Assembly: GCA_009927255.1 (NCBI GenBank) | Contig: RFNJ01000108.1 | Span: forward strand, 1-10,273 | Source: Pseudomonadota bacterium | Lineage (GTDB): Bacteria > Pseudomonadota > Alphaproteobacteria > UBA2136 > UBA6156 | DNA: 10,273 nt | Direction: 5' to 3' | In this document: positions 1-6,569 of the stretch, piece by piece | Position numbering within the stretch: the first letter of the stretch is position 1 | How the letters are laid out: each line of letters begins with the position of its first letter | Notes under the pieces: generated by a model | The model's input: only the letters and a program-made list of their open reading frames with translations | Databases searched by the model: none | Told to the model about the DNA's origin: nothing | Position numbers and translations under genes: made by a program

Positions 1-511
1 CGCAACCTTCTTGGATGGTGACGAAAGCTGTTGGGCCGTAGGCGCCGGGTTTGGGCAAATTATCGAACTTTTCGAGTTCGGGGAAATCAGTATCAATGGC
101 CCTTTTTTGCTTGCCGGTGGTGATGGTGCTGAGCATGTGCGGCAGGCGGTGGTAGGTTTGCGGGCCGAAGACCACGCTGACGGCGGGGGCTTGCTGCATG
201 ATTTTGGCACCCAGCGCTTGGCCGGTGCAGCCGCCGACCGCGATGATGCCGCCTTTACTTAGTTGACGGCGGAAGCGGCCGATATCCGAGAACAGTTTAT
301 CGTCGGCTTTTTCGCGGATGTGGCAGGTATTGAGCACCACCAAATCGGCTTCGTCGGCGGTTGGGGCGAGACTGTAGCCCTCAGGTTCGAGCAATTCGGC
401 GATGCGCAGGCCATCATACACATTCATTTGGCAGCCGTAGGATTTGACGAAGAGGCGCTTTTTGCCTTGGGGCAATGTAGCTTCGGCGGCGTCGAGGATG
501 CGGATGGGCAT
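1..511 (-). CDS. miaB: MiaB, tRNA-2-methylthio-N6-dimethylallyladenosine synthase (partial, N-terminal part)
   Basis: MiaB is a radical-SAM enzyme with two iron-sulfur clusters that adds a methylthio group to i6A37 of tRNAs reading UNN codons. The visible 170 codons cover the N-terminal UPF0004 domain. Its three cluster cysteines are in place: Cys27 in YGCQMN, Cys63 in NTCHIREKA and Cys95 in GGC. Later come the family segments FGPQTYHRLP (115-124) and AFVTIQEGC (162-170). The last complete codon (bases 2-4) is Cys170, the first Cys of the radical-SAM CxxxCxxC motif, so the catalytic barrel and TRAM domain lie off the left edge. The ATG is 8 bases after the rimI stop with no obvious Shine-Dalgarno, which suggests translation coupled to rimI as the third gene of a tsaB-rimI-miaB operon. 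NTCHIREKA favours MiaB over the related RimO or MtaB. Confidence 0.95.
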   Translation of the reverse strand, partial: MPIRILDAAEATLPQGKKRLFVKSYGCQMNVYDGLRIAELLEPEGYSLAPTADEADLVVLNTCHIREKADDKLFSDIGRFRRQLSKGGIIAVGGCTGQALGAKIMQQAPAVSVVFGPQTYHRLPHMLSTITTGKQKRAIDTDFPELEKFDNLPKPGAYGPTAFVTIQEGC

Positions 512-519
512 GGCGGGGT

Positions 520-948
520 TTAGCTAAAATTGAGGGTTAATACAAGCGCATCTTCAGTGGGGTTTTGATAATAGGCTTTGCGGGTGGCGACTTTTTTGAA
601 GCCGAGGGATTGGTAGAGCATGATGGCGGCATGGTTGCGCAAGCGGACTTCCAGCGTTAATCCCGTGCAGCCTGCGTTTTTGGCGTGGGTGATGAGGACT
701 TGCAGCAGGATGCGGGCGTAGCCTTGGCGGCGGATGGATTCGGGGGTGTAGAGGGTGAGGATATCGGCCACCGCGTGGGGGGGCAGGTGGGCCAGCACGT
801 AGGCTTGGGCGGGGGGTTTGCCCAGCGCGAGCAGCAGGTGGTTGGGGGACTTGAGCAGGCTTTTGGCGGTGCTGGCGCGGAGGATGGGGTCGGCCCACTT
901 ACGCGGGATGTGGTTGATCGGTTCGGGGATGAGGGTGAGGTTAAGCAT
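520..948 (-). CDS. rimI: RimI-type ribosomal-protein-alanine N-acetyltransferase (GNAT family)
   Basis: This is a 142-residue single-domain GNAT acetyltransferase of the RimI type, which uses acetyl-CoA to acetylate protein N-termini (ribosomal protein S18 in E. coli). After the strand ADILTLYT comes the acetyl-CoA pyrophosphate-binding loop RRQGYA near residue 75. The RimI signature follows: LEVRLRNHAAIMLYQSLGF and then a YYQNPTEDALVL tail. The N-terminal third is diverged but the length is normal for the family. The ATG overlaps the last 8 bases of tsaB, and miaB starts 8 bases after the stop, so the three genes are probably co-transcribed and translationally coupled. The pairing with tsaB is common in bacteria. 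The acetyl acceptor in this organism cannot be read from sequence; it could be another protein. Confidence 0.9.
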   Translation of the reverse strand: MLNLTLIPEPINHIPRKWADPILRASTAKSLLKSPNHLLLALGKPPAQAYVLAHLPPHAVADILTLYTPESIRRQGYARILLQVLITHAKNAGCTGLTLEVRLRNHAAIMLYQSLGFKKVATRKAYYQNPTEDALVLTLNFS

Positions 949-1579
949 GGTTGGCTGCCGTTTGGTAGTTGAGGGGTTTGAGGTAGATGGGTTGCAGTGG
1001 CAAGTGGTGGGCGGGGGTTTGAGACATTTGGTGCAAAATTAAGGGATTGATAGTGCTGAAGGTGAGGCCGGGTTGGCGCGGCAGCAGCAGGCTGGTGGGG
1101 GCGGCAAGCAGGTGGGTGGTGGGGATGGCGGCCAAGATTTCTGCCGCCAAGCCGCAGGTGGCGGGGGCGAGCGGTTGGGCGCTGGGGCTGAAGGCTTGGT
1201 GGTAGAGGTGGTTGCCAGCGGCATCTAGCACAATACTGATGGGTTGGTTATTGGTTGGATTTTCGGCGGCGATTTGGCAGGCGAGGGCTTGGAGGGTGGC
1301 GACACCGATGATGTGGATGCTGGGATTCACCACCTGAAAAGCTTGGGCAGTGGCGAGGCCGATGCGGCAGCCGGTGAAGCTGCCGGGGCCGAGGGTGAGG
1401 GTGATGTGGGTGAGATTGGCAGGGTTTTGGTTGGATTTTTCAAAAAGGGTGAGGAGTTGGGTGTGGAGGATATCCGAGCTGCGCGGCGTGGCGCTGGTGA
1501 ACACGGCGGGGGCGCCGCTGGGCGGAAAGAGGCCGAGGCTGAGGCCAGCGAAGGAGCAATCGAGCGCGAGGGCGGGCAT
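941..1579 (-). CDS. tsaB: TsaB, tRNA threonylcarbamoyladenosine biosynthesis protein
   Basis: TsaB is a catalytically inactive paralogue of TsaD that dimerises with it, and with TsaE supports transfer of threonylcarbamoyl to A37 of ANN-decoding tRNAs (t6A). The 212-residue protein, slightly short for the family, starts with the ASKHA-fold opening ALDCSFAGLSLGL (usually LDTS, here LDCS). It carries the hallmark LGPGSFTGCRIGLATAQAF around residues 63-81. The helix after SDILHTQLL corresponds to the usual HSE-containing segment but lacks that exact triplet. The C-terminal half is Ala/Pro/Leu-rich and diverged. It is first in the tsaB-rimI-miaB operon and overlaps rimI by 8 bases. I see no strong Shine-Dalgarno before the ATG and no convincing promoter. 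YeaZ is the older name. Confidence 0.92.
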   Translation of the reverse strand: MPALALDCSFAGLSLGLFPPSGAPAVFTSATPRSSDILHTQLLTLFEKSNQNPANLTHITLTLGPGSFTGCRIGLATAQAFQVVNPSIHIIGVATLQALACQIAAENPTNNQPISIVLDAAGNHLYHQAFSPSAQPLAPATCGLAAEILAAIPTTHLLAAPTSLLLPRQPGLTFSTINPLILHQMSQTPAHHLPLQPIYLKPLNYQTAANHA

Positions 1580-1661
1580 AGGGCGGCTTGTAACATAGTT
1601 TGGCGCAGCTTGAAAAGTGCTGAAATGCTATGCATGTTTTTGATTTTGCTGGGTTTGGGAG

Positions 1662-1704
1662 TGTGTCAGGCGGCAATAGGCTGTGATAACATAAGCTTAC
1701 ATGA
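1662..1704 (+). repeat. Duplicated upstream element, copy A
   Basis: Copy A reads TGTGTCAGGCGG (1662-1673), 17 bases, then ATAAGCTTACATGA (1691-1704). The same two blocks recur as copy B at 1964-2008. The 12-mer is identical in both copies. The second block matches at 11 of 14 bases, and all three differences are transitions. The copy lies just upstream of the 1727 candidate ORF. It may be a duplicated promoter or operator, or a trace of local duplication. Confidence 0.5.
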
Positions 1705-1726
1705 GAAATGTAGTGGAGATTGAGGT

Positions 1727-1948
1727 ATGCTAACGAGTATAAACCGCTTGGCGGTGGCCGATGTGGCCAAACGCGAGGATAAGCGCACCGAGGAAACCCA
1801 TGCGCCTGCCAAGGTGGATGCGGTGCAGGCGGCGGTGGCGGGGGATAATCAGCATGGCAATGGCAAGCAGCCGCGCCAACGGGCGAAGAATTATGAGGAT
1901 GTGGATGCGCGGTTTGAGCCGGTGCATGATGTGGATAAGATTGTTTAA
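1727..1948 (+). CDS. Hypothetical small charged protein (73 aa), low confidence
   Basis: This is a 73-codon frame starting at an ATG, with GGAG at 1715-1718 and an 8-base spacer, a good Shine-Dalgarno arrangement. Codon choice (GTG, GCG, GAT, AAG, CAG) resembles that of the downstream dehydrogenase. The product would be hydrophilic and rich in D, A, V, K and Q, for example KREDKRTEETHAPAK and ending EPVHDVDKIV, with no membrane segment, signal peptide or recognised motif. The opposite strand is also open in register (about 65 codons from an ATG at 1927) and would give an R/H-rich hydrophobic peptide. That frame has no Shine-Dalgarno, so I prefer the plus strand. The composition is also close to antisense shadows of membrane proteins, so the frame may be non-coding. 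I do not recognise a family. Confidence 0.3.
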   Translation: MLTSINRLAVADVAKREDKRTEETHAPAKVDAVQAAVAGDNQHGNGKQPRQRAKNYEDVDARFEPVHDVDKIV

Positions 1949-1963
1949 TTTCAAGTAACTACA

Positions 1964-2008
1964 TGTGTCAGGCGGTGGGCTTTTTGGGGAGCCTATAAGT
2001 TTGTATGA
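1964..2008 (+). repeat. Duplicated upstream element, copy B
   Basis: Copy B reads TGTGTCAGGCGG (1964-1975), 19 bases, then ATAAGTTTGTATGA (1995-2008). It begins 302 bases after copy A and the blocks are in the same order and orientation. In this copy the second block contains a TATAAG hexamer (1994-1999) and runs into the ATG at 2005, the start of the second candidate ORF, as if it could serve as a -10 box just ahead of the start codon. Confidence 0.5.
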
Positions 2009-2292
2009 TGACCTTTGGGCGGATTTTGCCGATTGTGGCGGAGCGGGCGGTGACACCAGCGCAAGCTGTTGATTTGAATAAAAGTAAATTGGTGGGGGCG
2101 GGGGCGAGTGGGGCGTTTACCCAGCAGGATAGGCCAGCAGAGGCGCCAGAAGTGGCGCTGCGGGATGAGGCGCTGAACACCCAAGAAACCTTGCATATTC
2201 AGCCAGTTGTGCCGAGGTTGGGGATGGCTTTGGCGATTAAAAGCTATGCGGCGGAAGCGCCACAAGAGCCGAAAATTGCTGTGATTTCCTAA
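2005..2292 (+). CDS. Hypothetical small protein upstream of glutamate dehydrogenase (95 aa), low confidence
   Basis: This 95-codon plus-strand frame opens MMTFGRILPIVAERAV, has a Q/E/A/P-rich middle and ends SYAAEAPQEPKIAVIS. Its antisense frames have the same make-up as the antisense frames of the real pnp gene: the in-register frame is H/R/Q/W-rich and the shifted frame is S/T/A-rich. That is weak support for plus-strand coding. GGGGAG at 1986-1991 is 13 bases from the ATG, too far for a good ribosome site. A TATAAG at 1994-1999 would put transcription near the start codon. It ends 57 bases before the dehydrogenase ATG, so the two could be co-transcribed. I do not recognise a family or see homology to the N-terminus of glutamate dehydrogenases. 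Confidence 0.3.
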   Translation: MMTFGRILPIVAERAVTPAQAVDLNKSKLVGAGASGAFTQQDRPAEAPEVALRDEALNTQETLHIQPVVPRLGMALAIKSYAAEAPQEPKIAVIS

Positions 2293-2349
2293 GATTTTTG
2301 GGAGCTTTTGGCTTGATTTTTTGGAGGGGGTTGGGTTATCTTTTTGAGT

Positions 2350-5300
2350 ATGAAAAATAAGAAAATCAGTAGTTTAAAGCAGGCTGACACGCAGGATTTG
2401 GTGGTGGACTTGGCGACCCCTCGGCAGGCAGTTCGGGTGGCGAGGGAGGGGGGGCAGTTGGTGCTGCATTTTCGGCGGCGGGGGGCGGAACCTTGGCCGT
2501 TGGCGGCCATTATGCCTTTGATAGAGAGCTGCGGGCTTTATGCTTTAACCGAAGAAAACCAGCAGGTTAAGGGTGGTTTGGCGGCGGGGTGGCACCATAA
2601 GATTGTGTGTAGAGATGGCGGATGTGAGCCACAAAACTTGGGTGCTTTAGAGGCGGTTTTGGGTTCGGGTTTGGGTGGATTGGGTGAGGTTGATAGTTTG
2701 AATCGGCTTGCAATTGGGGCGGGTTTGGGGGTGGAAGAGATAGCGGTTTGGCGAGCGTGGCTGGCCTATGCCCAGCAGCTGGACCAACGCCACACCAGTT
2801 GGGCGATGCGGCGGGTGGTGCGCGCGCGGATGGACTTGGCCAAGCAACTTTGGTTGCTGTGGGAGGCGCGGTTGCATCCCAAGCTACATGATGCGGGGCA
2901 GGCGGCGAAATTGGAGCAAAGTTTACAGCGCGACATTGCGGCTTTGCCGCAGGCCGACCATGAGCGGGTGTGGCGGTTGCTGTTGAGTTTGGTGTTGGCG
3001 ACGCTGCGCACCAACTGTTGGCAGCGGGGGGCAGAGGAGGCGTTGGCTTATAAGGTGAATCCGCGTTTGATTACTGCGCCGCTGGCCGAGCCGCGGCCGT
3101 GGCGGGAGATTTTTGTGCATCACCCATTAGTGGAAGGGGTGCATTTGCGTGGCGGGCCAGTGGCACGCGGTGGGTTGCGGCATAGTGATCGGGCGGGGGA
3201 TTATCGGACGGAAGTGCTGGGCTTGATGCACACCCAAATGCGCAAGAACAGCATTATTGTGCCGCTGGGGGCCAAGGGGGGATTTTTGGTGCGGCAGCGT
3301 GGGGGTGATAGTGCGGGTGATGCGGCTGCCAACTATTCAGAAAAAGTTACGCGGGCGTATCAGCTTTTTGTGCGGGGGCTGTTGAGTGTGACCGATTGCT
3401 ATGATGCCAAGGGGCGGGTGGTGGTGCCGCGCGCGGTGCGGCGGCTGGATGGCGATGACCCTTACTTGGTGGTAGCGGCGGATAAGGGCACGGCGAGATT
3501 TTCTGACACCGCCAATGCGTTGGCGCTGGAGGCAGATTTTTGGGAAGGGGTGCGTGGTGGATTTTGGTTGGGCGATGCGTTTGCCAGCGGTGGCAGCCAA
3601 GGCTATGACCACAAGGCGATGGGGATTACCGCGCGGGGGGCTTGGATTTCGGTGGAGCATCATTTGGCGAAACTGGAGGCTTTGCCAAGTGCGGCGCGGC
3701 CGATCACCATGGCCGGGATTGGCGACATGGGTGGCGATGTGTTTGGCAATGGGGCTTTGCAATCGCCGCATGTGAAGCTGGTGGCGGCATTTAATGGCAG
3801 CCATATTTTTATTGATCCCAGCCCTGATTGTGCAGTGAGTTTTGCGGAGCGCAAGCGGTTGTTTGTTGCTGGCAATGCTGCTGGTAAAGGTGGTTGGGAG
3901 CATTATGACGCGAAGAAAATAAGTGCCGGTGGTGGGGTGTGGCGGCGGGATGTTAAGGAGGTTAAGTTGAATGACCAACTGCGGGCGTTGCTGGAATTAA
4001 GTGGTGCAAGTGCGGCGCCGGAAGAAGTGGTGAAAGCGATTTTACGCTTGCGGGTGGATGTGCTGTGGAATGGCGGGATTGGGACTTATATTGCGGGTGC
4101 ATATGAGGCGGATGCAGCGGTGGCAGACAAGGCCAATGATGCAGTGCGGGTGCGGGTGGGTGAGGTGCGGGCGCGGGTGATTGGTGAGGGTGGTAACCTT
4201 GGGATTACGCCGCGCGCGCGGGTGGAATTGGCGCTGCGTGGTGTGGCGCTGAACAGCGATGCGTTGGACAACAGTGCGGGGGTTTCGGCCAGTGACCATG
4301 AGGTGAACATTAAGATTTTATTGCGTTTGCTGGAGCGGGAGGGGGGCTTGGCGCCTGCGGCGCGGGCGAAGTTGCTGCGCGGGATGACTGAGGATGTTGC
4401 GGAGTTGGTTTTGCGGGATAACCATTTGCAAAATGTGGCGCTGAGTTTGATGGCCAGCGAGGATGCAGCGACCCATGCTGAATTGCAGCCGTGGCAGCAA
4501 TTTTTGGTGCGTGAAGGGTGGCTGGACAAGGCGGTGGATGCTTTGCCGGCGGCGGCGGATTTGAGTGAAAGACCAGGTGGATTTTATTCGCGGCCAGAGT
4601 TATGTGCGTTGCTGGCGGGAACCAAACTTTGGCTGCGCGCCGAGCTGCTGCGCGACAAGGAACTGCTGGCGTGTGCGGCGGTGCGGCCTTTGCTGGAGCA
4701 GTACTTCCCCCCAGCGCTACGGCGGCACGCCAAGCTGATGGCGCGGCACCCGTTGGCGGCGGAGATTGTGGCGACGGTGCTGGCGAATATGGTGGTGAAC
4801 CGGTTGGGGATTTTGGCGATTCGGCGCTTGAGCGAGGACTGCGATGTGGGTGCGGCGGCGGCGGTGCGGGCGTGTGTGGTGGCCTATGGTGTGGCGCGGC
4901 TGATGCCGCTGTGGGAGGAGTTGGATAGTTTGCATATGCGGAAGGTTACGCTGGACACTACGCTGCGGGTGATGCGGCGATTGCAGACTTTGACCACCTT
5001 TGTGGCGGGGTGGATTTTACGCCATGGCGAAGCGGTGGATGTGGACCGCTGGTTGAAGTGTTTGCATGGGCCTTGCAGCGAGATTTTCGGCCTGCTGCCG
5101 ACGCTGCTGGCCAAGCGGGTGGAGATGACCCAATGGCAGCGCGAGTGGCGGGGCTTAGGGCTTCCAGCAGCGATGGCGGGGCAGTTGGCGGTGCTTTCAC
5201 CGTTTGTGGTGGCACCTGATACTGTGCTGCTGCGTGAAGTAAGCCGCCAGCCGTTGGCCAAGGTTTTGACACTGCATTTGCAAGTGGGCGAGGCGCTGCG

Positions 5301-5577
5301 TTTGCCTGCGCTGGTGGGTAAAGTGCGGGCAATGCCGGTGCCCGACAAGTGGGCGCGGCAGGCGGTGCAGGCGATGGTGCAGGAATTGTTTTTACGCCAG
5401 CGGCGGCTGACTGAGCGGTTGCTGCGCAAAAATAGCGATGTGCCGAGTTGGCTGGTGGTGTGTGGGGAGGCTTGTCGGCGGTATCATGGGTTAGTGGATA
5501 ACTTACTGGCCGAGCCGATTTTGACGGTGGCGATGTTGAGTGTGGTGCTGGGGCGGTTGCGCGAACTTGAAGGTTAA
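2350..5577 (+). CDS. NAD-specific glutamate dehydrogenase, large bacterial (GDH-180-like) family, N-terminally short form
   Basis: This enzyme oxidatively deaminates glutamate to 2-oxoglutarate and ammonium using NAD+, usually for glutamate catabolism in the cytoplasm. The 1075-residue product begins in the family's LRxYRPGxPxPLSxVLPMLE-like region (LVLHFRRRGAEPWPLAAIMP near residue 40). A helical part follows, ending LATLRTNCWQ. The catalytic core then has REIFVHHPLVEGVHLRGG (about 250), VPLGAKGGF (about 305), DGDDPYLVVAADKGTARFSD (about 370), the dinucleotide-binding GIGDMGGDVFGNG (about 456), LWNGGIGTY (about 572), GEGGNLG (about 612) and SDHEVNIKILL (about 650). A helical C-terminal domain completes it. 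Family members are usually near 1600 residues, so about 500 N-terminal residues with most of the ACT-like regulatory domains are absent. The usual GGIRWSDR reads GGLRHSDR here. GGAGG (2323-2327) lies far upstream; an in-frame TTG at 2344 is an alternative start, and an in-frame TGA at 2314 blocks extension. Confidence 0.93.
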   Translation: MKNKKISSLKQADTQDLVVDLATPRQAVRVAREGGQLVLHFRRRGAEPWPLAAIMPLIESCGLYALTEENQQVKGGLAAGWHHKIVCRDGGCEPQNLGALEAVLGSGLGGLGEVDSLNRLAIGAGLGVEEIAVWRAWLAYAQQLDQRHTSWAMRRVVRARMDLAKQLWLLWEARLHPKLHDAGQAAKLEQSLQRDIAALPQADHERVWRLLLSLVLATLRTNCWQRGAEEALAYKVNPRLITAPLAEPRPWREIFVHHPLVEGVHLRGGPVARGGLRHSDRAGDYRTEVLGLMHTQMRKNSIIVPLGAKGGFLVRQRGGDSAGDAAANYSEKVTRAYQLFVRGLLSVTDCYDAKGRVVVPRAVRRLDGDDPYLVVAADKGTARFSDTANALALEADFWEGVRGGFWLGDAFASGGSQGYDHKAMGITARGAWISVEHHLAKLEALPSAARPITMAGIGDMGGDVFGNGALQSPHVKLVAAFNGSHIFIDPSPDCAVSFAERKRLFVAGNAAGKGGWEHYDAKKISAGGGVWRRDVKEVKLNDQLRALLELSGASAAPEEVVKAILRLRVDVLWNGGIGTYIAGAYEADAAVADKANDAVRVRVGEVRARVIGEGGNLGITPRARVELALRGVALNSDALDNSAGVSASDHEVNIKILLRLLEREGGLAPAARAKLLRGMTEDVAELVLRDNHLQNVALSLMASEDAATHAELQPWQQFLVREGWLDKAVDALPAAADLSERPGGFYSRPELCALLAGTKLWLRAELLRDKELLACAAVRPLLEQYFPPALRRHAKLMARHPLAAEIVATVLANMVVNRLGILAIRRLSEDCDVGAAAAVRACVVAYGVARLMPLWEELDSLHMRKVTLDTTLRVMRRLQTLTTFVAGWILRHGEAVDVDRWLKCLHGPCSEIFGLLPTLLAKRVEMTQWQREWRGLGLPAAMAGQLAVLSPFVVAPDTVLLREVSRQPLAKVLTLHLQVGEALRLPALVGKVRAMPVPDKWARQAVQAMVQELFLRQRRLTERLLRKNSDVPSWLVVCGEACRRYHGLVDNLLAEPILTVAMLSVVLGRLRELEG

Positions 5578-5582
5578 CGTGT

Positions 5583-6569
5583 TTAGCGGTTGGGGGCGTT
5601 TTTGAGGGCGAAGGGGAGGAGGATGAGGCCGATGACCACCGTAAGCCAGAGCACGAACAGGCGGATAAGGGCGGTGGCGAGCACGGCGGCGAGCAGTGGG
5701 GTGCCGAACATTTTGAGCAGGCCGGCCATGGCGAGTTCGGCGCCGCCGACGCCAGCGGGCATCATGGAAAGAAAGCCGCCCATGGTGCCCAGTGTGATGA
5801 CGGCGGTGCCTTGGGCGAGGGTGAGCGGGTTGCCCATCGCGGTAACCAGATGGGCGACGCCCCAGCCGACCAAGCCCCAGCCAACAAAGCTGAGGAGGAT
5901 GGTTTTGCCCATAATCCGCCAACCGAGCACTTGGCTGCTGGTATGATTAAGGCGCAGCAGGCGGGCGAAGAGCTTAGGTTTGCGGCGGCCAATGGTTACG
6001 TAAATAAACTTTAAGATACGGCGCATGATTTTGGGGCCAGCGAGGCAGTATATGAGAAGAGCTATCAGGCCGCTGGCGAGTGTTACGCCAAGCAATTGCA
6101 AGGCAGGATGGTGGAGGAAAATAAGTGCGGCGCAGGCGAGGGCGGACATAGCGATGGCATCGGAGAGGAAGTCCATCGCGATGAGGGGGAAGGTGCGAGA
6201 GTAGGACAGGCCGTGGTATTGCTTGAGCAGCCACAGGCGAATGGCAGTGCCGACTTTGCCCGGTGTGGGCAGCAGGGCGTAGCCAACCGAGTAATAGTAG
6301 GCCATCCGCCAGAGTGGGACGGGGAGGTTGAGGGCCTTGGCGGCGACGTGGTAGCGGAAGAAGCGGAGAATGCTTTCAATAATGGTGGCCAGTGCCAGCC
6401 AGCCCACTGCGGCCCATGGTAGCTTGGTGGCGTGGGTGGCGACCATGCTTTCGTGACTGGTGAAGAGCGTGATGGCGACGGTGATGGCGACCGTGAGGGC
6501 CACCAAGGCGATGCCGTAGCGCTCGGCCTTTTTGGCCAAGGCGGGGGAGAAGGTGTAGGATTTTTTCAT
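5583..6569 (-). CDS. Polytopic membrane protein, lysylphosphatidylglycerol synthase TM-region / flippase-like family
   Basis: This 328-residue integral inner-membrane protein has about eight hydrophobic segments, beginning with YGIALVALTVAITVAITLF near residues 18-36. Two landmarks suggest the LPG_synthase_TM (UPF0104) family. One is the loop YYYSVGYALLPTPGKVGTAIRL with its PGKVG core near residues 90-110. The other is the Gly/Pro-rich GGFLSMMPAGVGGAELAMAG near 265-285. Members include the flippase half of MprF and many stand-alone proteins in lipid, hopanoid or glycan pathways. The MprF aminoacyl-transferase domain is absent, so a lipid-handling role is only inferred. The ATG follows the trpS TAA with no intervening base, implying co-transcription and translational coupling. 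Its 3' end faces glutamate dehydrogenase across 5 bases. Substrate unknown. Confidence 0.8.
   Translation of the reverse strand: MKKSYTFSPALAKKAERYGIALVALTVAITVAITLFTSHESMVATHATKLPWAAVGWLALATIIESILRFFRYHVAAKALNLPVPLWRMAYYYSVGYALLPTPGKVGTAIRLWLLKQYHGLSYSRTFPLIAMDFLSDAIAMSALACAALIFLHHPALQLLGVTLASGLIALLIYCLAGPKIMRRILKFIYVTIGRRKPKLFARLLRLNHTSSQVLGWRIMGKTILLSFVGWGLVGWGVAHLVTAMGNPLTLAQGTAVITLGTMGGFLSMMPAGVGGAELAMAGLLKMFGTPLLAAVLATALIRLFVLWLTVVIGLILLPFALKNAPNR

Larger units (their letters stand above)
1580..2343. other. 764-base divergent intergenic region without a recognised gene
   Basis: This stretch separates minus-strand tsaB from plus-strand glutamate dehydrogenase. No known protein family, tRNA or rRNA is recognisable. 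It contains two plausible but unproven small plus-strand ORFs (1727-1948 and 2005-2292) and a duplicated element (1662-1704 and 1964-2008), listed separately. Minus-strand open frames over the same bases have the H/R/Q/P-rich or S/T/A-rich make-up seen in the antisense shadows of the real plus-strand genes here, so I do not call them. The missing N-terminal part of the dehydrogenase is not recognisable in any frame. Confidence 0.6.

Noticed and set aside
1244..1723. A 159-codon plus-strand frame over the start of tsaB
   Set aside because: It is in register antisense to tsaB, extremely G/E/D/A-rich, and has no motif; tsaB on the other strand carries its diagnostic motif.
1730..1927. A 65-residue R/H-rich hydrophobic peptide on the minus strand upstream of tsaB
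   Set aside because: About 30 percent of residues are Arg or His and no Shine-Dalgarno precedes the ATG at 1927. The opposite frame has a well-spaced GGAG. I cannot exclude it but do not call it.
3337..3978. A 213-codon minus-strand frame inside glutamate dehydrogenase
   Set aside because: It lies antisense to the conserved catalytic core and has the H/R/P-rich composition typical of shadow frames.
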